The translations under genes were made by a program, and so were the position numbers. A stretch of DNA of 64,000 bases from Lewinellaceae bacterium (GTDB lineage: Bacteria > Bacteroidota > Bacteroidia > Chitinophagales > Saprospiraceae). Where the stretch lies: contig JACJYB010000004.1 in NCBI GenBank assembly GCA_020636355.1, positions 186,001 to 250,000 of the forward strand, in the 5' to 3' direction. Within the stretch, counting starts at the first letter, position 1. Every line of letters begins with the position of its first letter. Below the pieces are notes generated by a model. It was not told where the DNA came from, searched no databases, and was given only the letters and a program-made list of their open reading frames with translations. This document shows, in pieces, positions 36,443 to 47,262 of the stretch.

Positions 36443-38183
36443 CTAATCATTTATCTCCCGGATGGTTGAACCACAAGTTAACATTGCATCTCCGAAATAA
36501 GGATTGCGAATGTTTTTCTGCACACTCAACCAATCTGCACCTTTGTTCTGATCGGCCATCGGGCAATGCTGGACAAAGACCGGCTGCTCAAAGGGTCCGA
36601 AGGCGGTTGCAAAATCAATCATCAGTTTTGATAATGGTTTGAATTGAGCCCGTAAAGCCTCCAGTTGATCATTCTGCTGCATTTGTTTCAGCGTCTGTTT
36701 CATGGCACCGATCTGATTGCGTACTATGGCCGATGCATCGCCTTTAAGATCCTCCAGTGGCATTTTGCTCTGCCTTGATAAAGAGCCGGGACACGATTTG
36801 AGGTGCATTGACGATATCTCCTGCAACAAGATCATCCTTTAATACCAGATAGTCGGTCAGAATAGCGCCAATCGCCTGATGGAATGCAGGAGGCACTTCT
36901 GTCAACCGGGGGATGGTATCCATCCTGGAAGCTGGTATGGTCCGTGGACTCATCATGCTCGGTTTTCCTGCCAGTTGGGCTGCAGCGTCAACTGCAAAGG
37001 TGCCGTTAACTACAATCTCCATTCCCGTCTCCAATCCTGCTTTGACGAGGTATTCGTTGCCAAGATTCGAACCGAGCGTGATCTCGTGCATCTGAAAGGA
37101 CGGCATGTCCGAATCCGGATTTTTGACATAAACCAGGGACCGCTCACCGGTCCACAATACAGCCGAGGAAGGAATGACAATTTGGTTCTGCCGGGATCCT
37201 ACCGGAATCCGCATAAGACCGGATGCAAACATTTCCGGTTTTAAAAGGCCATTGTTATTTGGAACTTCAACACGCGCTTTCGCCGATCGGGTCATCGGAT
37301 CAATAACGGGATCCATGAATGATATTTTGCCGGCATAATTCTGTCCGGGAATGGACTGGAAGGTAAACTCGATTTTACTCCCCACATGGACCAAATTGAG
37401 GTCTTGTTCATAGATGTCAAATAGTACCCAAATCTGTTTTAAATCCACAACATCGTAGAGGGGCATGCCGCGCATCACATAGTCTCCCAGATTGACTTTT
37501 TTTGTCAGCACCAGACCGCCTACATCGGCTGTAATCGGAAAGGATTCCCGGGGCTTGCCTTCGGCCAAGATGGCATCGATCTCTGCATCGGAGATTTTCC
37601 AGTTTTTTAATTTCTCCCGGGCGGCTTCGAACAGCGCTGGCTGGGTGGTACGCAGGGAATAGGCGGTAAAGAGCTCTTGCTGCGCTGTGACCAGGTTCGG
37701 TGAATAAATGGTAGCAATTGTCTGTCCTTTTGTCACCGGCTCGCCGGTGAAGTTTATTTCCAGTGACTCGATCCGGCCCTCCAGATGCGTCACCTGTGAA
37801 AATATCCGCCGTTCATCCGCCTGAGCCTTCCCGATCACCCGGATTTCTTTTTCGGCCTGGCCGGAACGGATCACCTCGGTCTGGATATTTGCCAGTTGCA
37901 TGGCTGTAGGGCTCATACTGATCTCCAGGGGGTTCTCCTCTCCGGACAGGTTTCCAACAGGAATGAGATCCATCCCGCAGATGGGACACTTACCGGGTTC
38001 ATGTTGCCGGATCTGTGGATGCATGGAACAGGTCCACTCGTTTGTGCCAGCTTGTTCTGTTACTTCAGGATGGGACATATCCATGTTCTGTTGACGCGGT
38101 GATGACCACCATCTCCCGATGAGAATTCCTACCAACAGCGTGACCAAAACGGCCAGAATCAAGGTTCTCGTATTTGGTTTCAT
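36443..38183 (-). CDS. cusB: CusB-type efflux adaptor with C-terminal DUF3347 domain (frameshift near 36770)
   Basis: The N-terminal membrane anchor is followed by a heavy-metal-binding domain WTCSMHPQIRQHEPGKCPIC (about residues 50-75), then the barrel-sandwich and hairpin of RND membrane-fusion proteins (EPVTKGQTIATIYSPNLV, TADVGGLVLTKKVNLGDYV). The frame shifts inside the DUF3347 domain: FHQAIGAILTDYLVLKDDLV is in one frame, and MPLEDLKGDASAIV through FVQHCPMADQNKGADWLS in the next. The joined protein has about 580 residues, usual for Bacteroidota CusB proteins. It links CusA to CusC in the periplasm. One base too many or two missing near 36770 explain the break. Confidence 0.88.
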
Positions 38184-38194
38184 ATAACCTGTTT

Positions 38195-39458
38195 TTAATA
38201 GTTGTATGCACGGTTGCCATGCAGCATCTCCCGCTTGGCTTCCATTTGATGATAATTCAATTTCAATTCAATTTGCTCCAAACGGTAGTTCAGCAATTGC
38301 TGTTCTACCCGTAATAATTCTTCCATAGTTCCTGACCCATTAGCGTATTCCACCATCAGCAAATCCAGTATTTGACGGGTCGTTTGGTATTGCCGGTCGC
38401 GTTTGCGCAGATTGGCCAACGTCTTTTGTTGCTGGAAACCCAATTCCTCATCCGACTGCCTCAACGTCTGATACAATGCTTCCTTTTGCTGGGCAAATTG
38501 GTCCTGGGATATTTGTTGTTCCCGGACAGCCGCATCGTATTTTTTCTGCCAGATGGGTATCGAGACCGTTGCCATCGGCATAATCATATCCCTCCCGGTA
38601 TTGGGTGGCAACTCGAAGGCGGCATTCTTGCGCCGGTAAAGGGGAGTATATTGCAATCCGATCCCGAATACCGGCTTGCGACTCAGGTTGGTCGTTTCAA
38701 TCACAGCGTCTGCTATTTTGGAACGTTGATCGAGTAAAACCGCCTGCGGATGGCCATCAAAGGTTGTGACAGGCAATAGCTCTGCATTCAGGGCTTCCAG
38801 TGTGTCAGGGTATTTTAAGGAAGTGCCCGGATCCTGGTTGAGCAATAGGTTAAACTGTTTCTCCCGTGCAGATTGTTCATCTGCCAGGATTTCAAGATTT
38901 GTCTGAATATCATCCTTGACGACGTCTACCCGTAAAACGTCTGTCATCGAAGCATTGCCCTGACGGAACTGTGCCTCGGCCAATGTTTTAATATCCGCTC
39001 AAGAGGTCCAGATTCCGCTGCTGGAGGGCCTGCATTTCACGATTAGCCACCAGAGCATACCACGCTGTGGTTACCTGATAGATCAAATCGTTGGCGAGGA
39101 TACGGCCTTCTTTGAGATTAAGATCAGCCTGACCAGTCGCCAATGATTTCACGAATGTTGAATTCATTTTTACGGGGAAACATCTGCATGACAGAAATAC
39201 TTCCGAGTTGATTGCCCATCGGAAGCATCATCGGGTTGATGAATAGCGATGCGTTGACCTGAGGGTCAGCCCAAGCCCTGACCTGAGGTATCTTTTGCAT
39301 GGACGCATCGTAAGCAAGTGCCTGCGCTTTAATGGCAGGATTGCTGTTTAATGCCATCCCGATGTAATCGTCCAACTCTGGGCTCCGGTCATCCCGGCGT
39401 TAAGTAGTAGCACAGCAAGGATTCCCAACCAGTGGGTTTTCGATTTATGCAATTTCAT
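38195..39458 (-). pseudogene. cusC: CusC/TolC-type outer-membrane efflux protein, several frameshifts
   Basis: The start is the ATG at 39458, which overlaps the cusA stop by 14 bp. A signal peptide (MKLHKSKTHWLGILAVLLLN) is followed by frame changes near 39385, 39165 and 39005. Fragments in order are LDDYIGMALNSNPAIKAQAL, GQADLNLKEGRILANDLIYQ, and the long C-terminal part (TLAEAQFRQGNASMTDVLRV to the stop at 38195), with the coiled-coil helices of OEP proteins. At 39005 two lost G residues would give LLERDIKTLAEAQ. The complete channel (about 420 residues) is still recognisable, so assembly errors are likely. Confidence 0.8.
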
Positions 39459-42400
39459 GGTTTGACGATTTGGATTGTTTTTTAACTGCATTTTCACGCC
39501 ACAGGGCCTGTAACACCGGGACGACAAACATGGTCATCAGTTGTATGGACATGCCTCCAAAGGTGGGTATGGCCATAGGTACCATAATATCAGCACCTTT
39601 TCCGGTAGAGGTTAGCACCGGCAAGAGGGCGATCAAAGCTGTTGCGGCCGTCATCATGGCAGGCCGGACTCTTTTCTTCCCGGCTTCTAATACTGCGGCA
39701 CGAACTTCCTGCACAGATTGAGGTTGTTTCTCTTCAAAGACCTGGTGGATGTAAGTCCCCATAATCACCCCATCGTCGGTCGCTATGCCGAATAAAGCAA
39801 TAAACCCTACCCATACGGCCACACTCAAATTGATAGGGTGTATCTGGAACAGGGATCGCATGGACATATCCGCAATTGAAAAATTCAGAAACCAGTCCTG
39901 GCCATAGAGCCAGATCAGAATAAACCCGCCGGCAAAAGCCACAAACACCCCGGAGAAATGGATGGTCGAGGCGATGATTGTCTTAAACTGAAAATAGAGC
40001 AACAGGAAAATCAGGATCAAACAGAGCGGAATGACAATCCCGAGCCGCTTGACTGCGCGTACCTGATTTTCATACGTCCCTGAAAAGACATAGCGGACAC
40101 CGGTCGGGACAATCAGCTCACCGGTACGGATTTTCTCGGCCAGAAAGGATTGAGCCGCCTCGACCACATCAACTTCAGCCCTGCCTGCTTCCTTGTCAAA
40201 GAGGACAAAACCAACCAAAAATGTCTCCTCACTTTTGATCATTTGCGGTCCCGGCAGGTATTCGATCTTAACCAGATCGCCCAGTGGAATCTGAGCGCCG
40301 ACGGGGGTAGGAATTAACATAGTGCGTATTTTTTCTGGATTATCCCGCAACTCACGCGGATAACGAACCCGGACGTCATAACGCTCTCGGCCCTCCACCG
40401 TTGTTGTGACAGTGACCCCGCCTATCGCAGCCTCGATGAATTTCTGCACGTCTTCAATATTGAGGCCAAACCGGGAAGCTGCATCCCGGTCAATCCGGAG
40501 ATTCAAATAGGGCTTTCCAACGATGCGGTCCGCAAAAACGGCTTCTGCTTTTACGCCATCTACTTCCTTGAGTAAGGATTCCAAACGGAGACCAAAATCT
40601 TCTATGGTTTGAAGGTCAGGACCAAACACCTTGATGCCCATTGGGGCCCGCATGCCGGTCTGCAACATGACCAACCGTGTTTCTATGGGCTGCAATTTTG
40701 GGGCGGAGGTGATGCCCGGCAGCTGGGCTGCCCGAACAATTTCCTGCCAAATGTCATCCGGTCGTTTGATCTGGGCCCGCCAATTGCGGAAATACTGACC
40801 ATCCTTGTCTGGAACCAAAGCATCCTGACCGATTCCCCTGGCCAGAATTTGCTCCTGGCTTAGCGTATCACCGGTGTTCAGCAGGTACCTGCCCTTATCG
40901 TCTACCTGAAAGGTGAGCCGCTTTCCCGAAGCATCGATGATGTATTCGGGCTTGTAATTGATCACATTTTCAAACATAAAAATGGGTGCCGGGTCCAGTG
41001 CACTCTCCGCCCTGCCTGCCTTACCAACAGCCAGATCCACTTCCGGAATATTGGCCAAAAGCATGTCCAACTGAGCTACTGTCTGCCGGTTTGCTTCTAC
41101 GCCGGAATGAGGCATAGCTGTCGGCATCAGCAGAAAGCTGCCTTCGTCCAGGCTGGGCATAAATTCTTTTCCCAGGCCCGGAAACCTGCGTTCCATGGAT
41201 TTCCAGAAAGAAGATTCACCGGCATTCATTCCGATTGCATCCAACGATTTATCTGCAAAGCCCATACTTCGCTGCCAACCCAACCAGATAATGATGCCAA
41301 AAAAGATGGTAAACACAGGAAGCAGGAGGAAGAGTGCTTTGTTTCGCAAACACCATTTTAGTATCGGCTCATAAAAGTAGACCATGGCCCAGAGCGCCAT
41401 TAATATGCCTCCGACAATACCAATTACGAACAAAAAGTTAATGAGAGCCGGCTGCTGGTGGCCCAGAGGCACCCACTCACCGGCAAGCAGGAAAGTTGCC
41501 GCTAGAACCAGAATCGCGATCTGGAGGATAGCAGGCGCCGAATTACGACTTGCCGGCCAGCGATCTTCAAACAGACGATTGACTCCCAGCACCGAGAGTA
41601 TAAGCCCTATCCATTGACCGGATAAATAATACAATCCTACTCCAAGAACGATCAACACGATACTCCAGAAGCGCCTGGTACGTTTGCGATCTGTTTTCAG
41701 GGAAAGCACCAAATGAGCCAGCGCTGGAAGCACCACCAATCCCAGTACAAAAGCGGCCCCCAATGCGATCGTCTTGGTAAAAGCCAACGGTTTAAAAAGT
41801 TTTCCCTCAGCACCCTGTAAAGCGAAAACCGGCAGAAAACTCACCAGTGTCGTAGCTAACGCGGTAAAAATAGCGCTGGATACTTCACTGACTGACGTAA
41901 ATATGACGTCCTGTAATTTTTTACCCCGAATTCCCCGGTTTTCGGGCATTTCCAAATGCCGGACAATATTTTCCACGAAAACGATGCCTACATCCACCAT
42001 TACCCCAATAGCAATGGCTATACCTGATAAGGCAACAATATTGGCCTCCACACCCGCATAGCGCATGACAATAAAGGTCATTAATACAGCGATCGGCAAC
42101 AGGCTGGAGATCAGGATTGAAGCCTGCAGATTCAAGACCAGAACCATAACCACAATGATGGTTATCAGGATCTCATCGGACAATGCCCGTTCCAGGGTGC
42201 CAATGGTCTCATGAATCAGCTGTGTGCGGTCGTAAAACGGGATTACCGTGAGCTGCGATACCCGGCCATCAGCCAGGGTTTTTCGGGGTAAACCGGCATT
42301 GATCTCCTTAATCTTTGCCTTGATGCCATCAATGACCAGGAGCGGATTGGCACCATAGCGGGCCACCACAACGCCCCCTGCCACCTCTGCACCGTCCTTA

Positions 42401-43278
42401 TCCAAAATGCCTCTGCGCGGAGCGGGACCCATAGTAACCACTGCTAAATCGCTGATGCGGATCGGAACATTATTGGTAACGCGAACCACCGCTTTTTGCA
42501 AATCCTCTACGGTATGCACGTATCCCAGCCCTCTGACCAGGTATTCTGCCTGATTCATTTCAATGGTTTGGGCTCCAGCGTCCCGGTTGGAGTTACGGGC
42601 TGCTTCCAGCACCGCAGAGAGGGGAATGCCGTAGGATTGCAGAGTCTGAGGATTCACATCGATCTGATATTCTTTCACAAAGCCTCCTACGGATGCTACT
42701 TCCGAAACTCCATTTACCGCATTGAGTGCATATTTGACCTGAAAATCCTGTACCGAGCGTATTTCCTGCAGATCCCAGCCACCGGTTGGGTTTCCAGCTT
42801 CATCGCGGCCTTCCAGCGTATACCAGAATACCTGACCCAGTGCCGTAGCATCCGGTCCGAGGCTGGGTTGCACCCCGGGAGGAAGCAAACCATTGGGCAA
42901 CGCATTCAGCTTTTCCAAAATGCGGGAGCGGGACCAGTAAAATTCAACGCTTTCATCAAAAATGATGTAGATGCTGGAAAAACCAAACATGGAGTTACAG
43001 CGAATGGACTTGACGCCAGGGATCCCCAATAAGGTCGTGCTAAGTGGATAGGTGATCTGATCCTCGACATCCTGAGGAGACCTGCCCATCCATTCGGTGA
43101 AAACAATTTGTTGGTTTTCACCCAAATCCGGGATAGCATCGACAGGTACGGGGTCTGAGGGCAATGGTAAATTCCAGGTAAAAGGTGCCGTGATCAAACC
43201 CCAAATCGTAAAAACGATCAGGAGAACAAAAGCTGCCAGTTTATTTTCCAGGAAAAACCGGATAATCGGTTTGAGCAT
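39445..43278 (-). CDS. cusA: CusA/CzcA-family heavy-metal efflux RND permease
   Basis: This 1277-residue inner-membrane pump has twelve predicted helices. The first membrane block contains the proton-relay and export motifs DVGIVFVENIVRHLEMPE and SSAIFTALATTLVSFLPVFALQGAEGKLF. A second block has FGIATDDGVIMGTYIHQVFE and RPAMMTAATALIALLPVLTSTGKGADIM. The periplasmic part holds EFMPSLDEGSFLLMPTAMPH, typical of the CusA/CzcA group. It is longer than the 1050 or so residues of E. coli CusA because of an insert after the first helix block (about 540-700), common in Bacteroidota. It is the main gene of the Cu/Ag cluster, followed by cusC with an overlap. Confidence 0.95.
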   Translation of the reverse strand: MLKPIIRFFLENKLAAFVLLIVFTIWGLITAPFTWNLPLPSDPVPVDAIPDLGENQQIVFTEWMGRSPQDVEDQITYPLSTTLLGIPGVKSIRCNSMFGFSSIYIIFDESVEFYWSRSRILEKLNALPNGLLPPGVQPSLGPDATALGQVFWYTLEGRDEAGNPTGGWDLQEIRSVQDFQVKYALNAVNGVSEVASVGGFVKEYQIDVNPQTLQSYGIPLSAVLEAARNSNRDAGAQTIEMNQAEYLVRGLGYVHTVEDLQKAVVRVTNNVPIRISDLAVVTMGPAPRRGILDKDGAEVAGGVVVARYGANPLLVIDGIKAKIKEINAGLPRKTLADGRVSQLTVIPFYDRTQLIHETIGTLERALSDEILITIIVVMVLVLNLQASILISSLLPIAVLMTFIVMRYAGVEANIVALSGIAIAIGVMVDVGIVFVENIVRHLEMPENRGIRGKKLQDVIFTSVSEVSSAIFTALATTLVSFLPVFALQGAEGKLFKPLAFTKTIALGAAFVLGLVVLPALAHLVLSLKTDRKRTRRFWSIVLIVLGVGLYYLSGQWIGLILSVLGVNRLFEDRWPASRNSAPAILQIAILVLAATFLLAGEWVPLGHQQPALINFLFVIGIVGGILMALWAMVYFYEPILKWCLRNKALFLLLPVFTIFFGIIIWLGWQRSMGFADKSLDAIGMNAGESSFWKSMERRFPGLGKEFMPSLDEGSFLLMPTAMPHSGVEANRQTVAQLDMLLANIPEVDLAVGKAGRAESALDPAPIFMFENVINYKPEYIIDASGKRLTFQVDDKGRYLLNTGDTLSQEQILARGIGQDALVPDKDGQYFRNWRAQIKRPDDIWQEIVRAAQLPGITSAPKLQPIETRLVMLQTGMRAPMGIKVFGPDLQTIEDFGLRLESLLKEVDGVKAEAVFADRIVGKPYLNLRIDRDAASRFGLNIEDVQKFIEAAIGGVTVTTTVEGRERYDVRVRYPRELRDNPEKIRTMLIPTPVGAQIPLGDLVKIEYLPGPQMIKSEETFLVGFVLFDKEAGRAEVDVVEAAQSFLAEKIRTGELIVPTGVRYVFSGTYENQVRAVKRLGIVIPLCLILIFLLLYFQFKTIIASTIHFSGVFVAFAGGFILIWLYGQDWFLNFSIADMSMRSLFQIHPINLSVAVWVGFIALFGIATDDGVIMGTYIHQVFEEKQPQSVQEVRAAVLEAGKKRVRPAMMTAATALIALLPVLTSTGKGADIMVPMAIPTFGGMSIQLMTMFVVPVLQALWRENAVKKQSKSSNHEIA

Positions 43279-43373
43279 AAGAATTCATTTCGCGAAGAAT
43301 CAATGTGCAATAGAAGGTGCACCAATGCACCAGGACCTACGGTGTTGAAAACCGTAGCTTCACACATTGAGAT

Positions 43374-43810
43374 CTAACACAAAATGCAGGAGAACAGGAT
43401 CGTACGGTCCCGCGCTTGCCAGGGAGGACCATGAACAGGAATGTTGGGTTGAAGTCTGGTAATCTCAAGGTGTACCCAGATCTTATCCCAGGCAGGTAAC
43501 AGTGCAACTGGTGATGATTGGGTCAACGCAACGACACTTGTTTTTGTGCTCCGGCATTGGTTTGATCAAAATAGAGTTGATGGGTCGCCTGATCACAACA
43601 TTTCGGATGCGAGATGCCTTGAGATGAATGGCTGCAAGCGGAGGCATCCTCTTTCATGCCACAGGTACGGGCCTTTCCCCATATCTTATAATCCACCAGA
43701 TGTCCGCGGCAAAAATGCATATCCACGGTAGCTCCCATGCTTACCACAAGCATCCACAGGGCCATGAACCCTGCTATAAGCCGATATGTGATGGATCGCC
43801 GGTACATCAT
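43374..43810 (-). CDS. HYC_CC_PP family protein (one-base frameshift)
   Basis: A signal peptide (about residues 1-27) is followed by MHFCRGHLVDYKIWGKARTC (the 'HFC' motif), then CGMKEDASACSHS and HPKCCDQ with paired Cys. The frame as written stops after QVSLR at 43523. One more A in the run of five at about 43537 continues it as SVVALTQSSPVALLPAWDK up to PPWQARDRTILFSCILC and TAG at 43374, the C-terminus expected for the family (PP motif, then a hydrophobic end). It stands first in the Cu/Ag efflux cluster and may bind metal in the periplasm. Confidence 0.75.
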
Positions 43811-43858
43811 GCTGCAAAATTACAGAAAATCAAAACATTGCGCCATACCCTGCTCAAA

Positions 43859-44452
43859 TCACAAAGACCATGCCCGCTCTCCGGTCACATAGGGAATACA
43901 TCCTTCATAGCTTCCCGGAATGGGCAGATAGCGCAGGACATGCTCGCCAACTTCCTCTGAGGTGAAATAACCGGTTACGGTCAATTCCTTCAAGGATCTC
44001 CAGAAAGGGGGTGCTACAAATTTTTCGGTTGAGACTCCCCACATCGATGGTGGTTTTGGAGGGGTATTGGCATCCATGGACGCCAGGTATGCGGTGCGTT
44101 CTTCCGGGGTAAGTTTTAGAAAATCTTTACCCTGGCTGGACAAACATTCCTGCCGAAATGTTTTGATTCCATCCATAAAGGCGTTGCGCTCCTGCTCACT
44201 ATAGTTATCAGCGATCATGGCATCAATGTAACGATCAACCCCAACTTCACGAGCTCCCGGTGTATCTGTCTTGGGCAGGATGGTTTCACAAACTTCAGCC
44301 AGAAATGTTACATCCTCCGGAGTCAGAACTTTGGGCTCCCATCCGAGCGCGGGAGGTGCCTGACAGCCATTGAGAACACCAGCTAAAATACTCCCGGTGA
44401 TGGTATAACCCAGCAATTGACCACTATATAATAACGCTTCTCTGCGATTCAT
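43859..44452 (-). CDS. Gluconate 2-dehydrogenase subunit 3 family protein
   Basis: The 197-residue small subunit is the partner of a GMC-type flavoprotein. An N-terminal signal or anchor segment (MNRREALLYSGQLLGYTITG, with a Cys at about 30 in LNGCQ that could be lipidated) is followed by LTPEDVTFLAEVCETILPKTDTPGAREVGVDRYID, the signature of the family. It ends close to TVTGYFTSEEVGEHVLRY. It lies 10 bp after the GMC gene on the same strand. The two should form a periplasmic sugar or polyol dehydrogenase, with this subunit helping export and stability. Confidence 0.92.
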   Translation of the reverse strand: MNRREALLYSGQLLGYTITGSILAGVLNGCQAPPALGWEPKVLTPEDVTFLAEVCETILPKTDTPGAREVGVDRYIDAMIADNYSEQERNAFMDGIKTFRQECLSSQGKDFLKLTPEERTAYLASMDANTPPKPPSMWGVSTEKFVAPPFWRSLKELTVTGYFTSEEVGEHVLRYLPIPGSYEGCIPYVTGERAWSL

Positions 44453-44462
44453 GATTTCCGGT

Positions 44463-46160
44463 TTAAAGGTTTTGGCGATTGAGTTCTTTCACGGCATGGT
44501 CAACAGCACGTGCCGTCAAAGCCATATAGGTAATGGAGGGGTTGACGCAGGAAGATGAAGTCATACAGGCTCCATCCGTGACATAAACATTAGGTACCGA
44601 ATGCACCTGATTGTTTTTGTTAAGGACGGATGTCTTGGGATCATGCCCCATACGTGCTGTTCCCATCTCGTGGATGCATTTTCCCGGCGCGCCCAGGTAG
44701 TCAAAGGTATAGATGTCCTTACATCCGGCTGCTTCCAGCATGGCCGATGCATCATTCTTCATGAAATCCCGCATGGCGATTTCGTTCGATTTGAATTCGG
44801 CATCAAAGACGACCATTGGAATCCCATACGGATCTTTTTCACTTTCATGGAGGTAAAGGCGATTGTCGTGATCGGGCAGGCATTCCCCAAAGCCGTTAAG
44901 TGCCAGGCTCCAGCCACCCGGCTCAAACAATTTATTTTTAAAGTCAGCACCAATTCCGCCACCGTTAATTCCTCCGTCCCAGCCACTGCGGCTTGCACCG
45001 CCCTGATAGCCAAAACCACGTAGGAAAGCGTCATTTTTACTGCCTTTATCGACGTTGTAAAACCTGGGGATATAGATCCCGTTAGGACGGCGTCCCTTGT
45101 AATATTTATCTTCCATTCCCGGGAATGATCCAATGGCGCCGACAAAATAATGGTGATCCATGAGGTTGTGGCCTAATTCGCCACTATCGTTACCCAGCCC
45201 GTTCGGGAACCGTTCCGAGGTCGAATTCAGCAGAACAACCGTTGACGCCATAGCCGACGCACAAACAAAGACCACTTTGGCATAAAATTCCTGCATTTCT
45301 TTGGTCTCGGTATCAACGATCCGAACTCCACTGGCCTTGCCACTTTCCGGATCATAGATGATCGAATGCGCTATGGAATGATTGCGGACAGTCAGATTAC
45401 CGGTTTTTTCAGCTGCGGGGAGGGTGACCGATACACTACTGAAGTAGGCGGAATAAGGACATCCCCGGTTGCAGCGGTTACGAAATTGACACGGACCCCG
45501 GCCATTCAGCTGCTCGGTAAGATTGGCTACCCGGCCGATGGTAAATACCCGACCCGGAAAAGTAGATTCAATTTTTTCCTTGGCCACCGCTTCCACACAA
45601 TTCAGTTCCATGGGTTTCTGAAACTGACCATCGGGTAAATGAGCCAGTCCCAGTTTCTCACCGCTGACACCTACGAATTTTTCGACATAATCGTACCAGG
45701 GTGCAATGTCTTTATACCGGATGGGCCAGTCGACGCCGACTCCTTCCTTAGCATTTGCTTCAAAATCCAGATCGCTCCACCGGTAGCACTGTCTGCCCCA
45801 GGTCAGCGATTTTCCACCGGTCTGATCACCGCGTATCCAGTCAAAACGTTTGTCTTCGCGGTATGGATTCTGCAGATCATTGATAAAAAATTGCTTGTTA
45901 AATTCATCAATGAAACCACTGCGATTCTGGACATGAAATTTTTCACGTTCTTCAGCAGTCAATGCTCCGCGCATAGGCAAATCCCAGGGATCGGTGTTCA
46001 TCGTCGGATAATCCGCCATATGCCTGACCGGCCTGCCACGCTCAAGGACCAGGGTTTTTAATCCTTTTTCGCATAATTCTTTGGCGGCCCATCCGCCGCT
46101 CACGCCGGACCCGATAACGATGGCGTCGAAAGTATTGGTGTCGTTGCTGTTGAAATACAT
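44463..46160 (-). CDS. GMC-family FAD oxidoreductase (sugar/polyol dehydrogenase large subunit)
   Basis: The 565-residue flavoprotein begins with the FAD-binding site VIGSGVSGGWAAKELCEKGL (about residues 13-32) and has GRQCYRWSDLDFEANAKEG, RNRCNRGCPYSAYFSSVSVT with three Cys, the GMC C-terminal GTARMGHDPKTSVLN with the catalytic His, and NVYVTDGACMTSSSCVNPS. No signal peptide is visible; the small subunit at 43859 carries one, so joint export is plausible. Homologues oxidise sugars at a secondary hydroxyl (for example to 3-keto sugars) or gluconate. It is first in the two-gene unit. Confidence 0.93.
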   Translation of the reverse strand: MYFNSNDTNTFDAIVIGSGVSGGWAAKELCEKGLKTLVLERGRPVRHMADYPTMNTDPWDLPMRGALTAEEREKFHVQNRSGFIDEFNKQFFINDLQNPYREDKRFDWIRGDQTGGKSLTWGRQCYRWSDLDFEANAKEGVGVDWPIRYKDIAPWYDYVEKFVGVSGEKLGLAHLPDGQFQKPMELNCVEAVAKEKIESTFPGRVFTIGRVANLTEQLNGRGPCQFRNRCNRGCPYSAYFSSVSVTLPAAEKTGNLTVRNHSIAHSIIYDPESGKASGVRIVDTETKEMQEFYAKVVFVCASAMASTVVLLNSTSERFPNGLGNDSGELGHNLMDHHYFVGAIGSFPGMEDKYYKGRRPNGIYIPRFYNVDKGSKNDAFLRGFGYQGGASRSGWDGGINGGGIGADFKNKLFEPGGWSLALNGFGECLPDHDNRLYLHESEKDPYGIPMVVFDAEFKSNEIAMRDFMKNDASAMLEAAGCKDIYTFDYLGAPGKCIHEMGTARMGHDPKTSVLNKNNQVHSVPNVYVTDGACMTSSSCVNPSITYMALTARAVDHAVKELNRQNL

Positions 46161-46380
46161 ATTTGAAAGTATTCAGTAATCAGTATCTGGTAAACAGATG
46201 GTATTTAGATATTCCTTAAACTTAAATAAAGTTTTGGATGATTGGAAATTAGGAAATTTTATTGCCGTGCGAATGCATCGCTATGCAAAACGATTCGGGG
46301 AATTTTTGAAATAAATCCATAATGCTATCTTAGTTGGTCATAGCATGTACTTGAGTTACTGAATAATCAATTTGAATAAA

Positions 46381-47259
46381 ATGAATCGCAAAGAAGCATT
46401 GCAGCTAATGACCGGAGGTTCAATTGGTTTAGGATTGACTGGAACCGGGATAAAATGGCCATCTATGTCTGAAACAATAACCTTAAAAGGAAATATCAAC
46501 CATTCCGCATGCCGCTGGTGTTATGGGAAAATACCGCTGGATGAATTGTGTACCCAAGCAAAGGCCATAGGCCTGGTGGGTATCGATCTGTTAAAGCCGG
46601 AAGAATGGAAAACAGCATTTGATCATGGGCTGACCTGTACGATGGCATACCCGGAATATTCAAGCCTTACCGAAGGTTTTAATGATCCGAAAATGCATGC
46701 AAAATTGCAGGAATCCTATGAAAAAGGCATCGTGCTTGCGAGTGAGGCTGGATTGAAAAACATGATCTGTTTCTCCGGAAACCGCAATGGACTCAGCGAT
46801 GAACAAGGGCTGGAAAATTGTGCAGCCGGCCTGGAGCCTTTGGTCAAATTGGCCGAAAAATACAACATAATCCTGCAGATGGAATTGCTGAACAGCAAAG
46901 TCAACCATCCGGATTACCAGTGTGACAAATCCCCCTGGGGCGTGGCACTGGTAGAGAAACTGGGCTCACCGAATTTTAAGCTTCTTTACGACATTTACCA
47001 CATGCAGATCATGGAGGGTGATGTCATCGCCACCATCCGTAAAAACAAAGATTACTACGGTCATTATCATACGGGCGGTGTGCCGGGCAGACACGAACTC
47101 AACGAACAGCAGGAGTTGTTCTATCCAGCCATCATGCAGGCCATCGTCGATACGGGCTATAAAGGATATGTAGCGCAAGAATTCATACCAACCGGCGATG
47201 ATCCAATTGGTTCTCTGCGCCACGGGGTGATGACCTGCGACGTAAAGCAGGTGCCGTAA
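46381..47259 (+). CDS. TIM-barrel sugar isomerase/epimerase (hydroxypyruvate isomerase-like)
   Basis: The start is ATG 46381; an upstream in-frame TTG at 46372 is less likely. The N-terminus MNRKEALQLMTGGSIGLGLT looks like a twin-arginine-less signal or anchor. The xylose-isomerase-like barrel follows, with GNINHSACRWCYGKIPLDEL, the metal-ligand Glu in ILQMELLNSKVNHPDYQCD, YDIYHMQIMEGD with Asp and His, and the final Glu in GYVAQEFIPTGDD. It would act on a small keto- or aldo-sugar. Next to the GMC dehydrogenase and near DUF1080, it may process keto sugars. Confidence 0.88.
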   Translation: MNRKEALQLMTGGSIGLGLTGTGIKWPSMSETITLKGNINHSACRWCYGKIPLDELCTQAKAIGLVGIDLLKPEEWKTAFDHGLTCTMAYPEYSSLTEGFNDPKMHAKLQESYEKGIVLASEAGLKNMICFSGNRNGLSDEQGLENCAAGLEPLVKLAEKYNIILQMELLNSKVNHPDYQCDKSPWGVALVEKLGSPNFKLLYDIYHMQIMEGDVIATIRKNKDYYGHYHTGGVPGRHELNEQQELFYPAIMQAIVDTGYKGYVAQEFIPTGDDPIGSLRHGVMTCDVKQVP

Positions 47260-47262
47260 AAC

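Noticed and set aside
43337..43357. 7-bp hairpin (ctacggt/accgtag) as a terminator
   Set aside because: There is no T-run on either side and it lies in the cusA upstream region; it may be an operator but nothing supports it.
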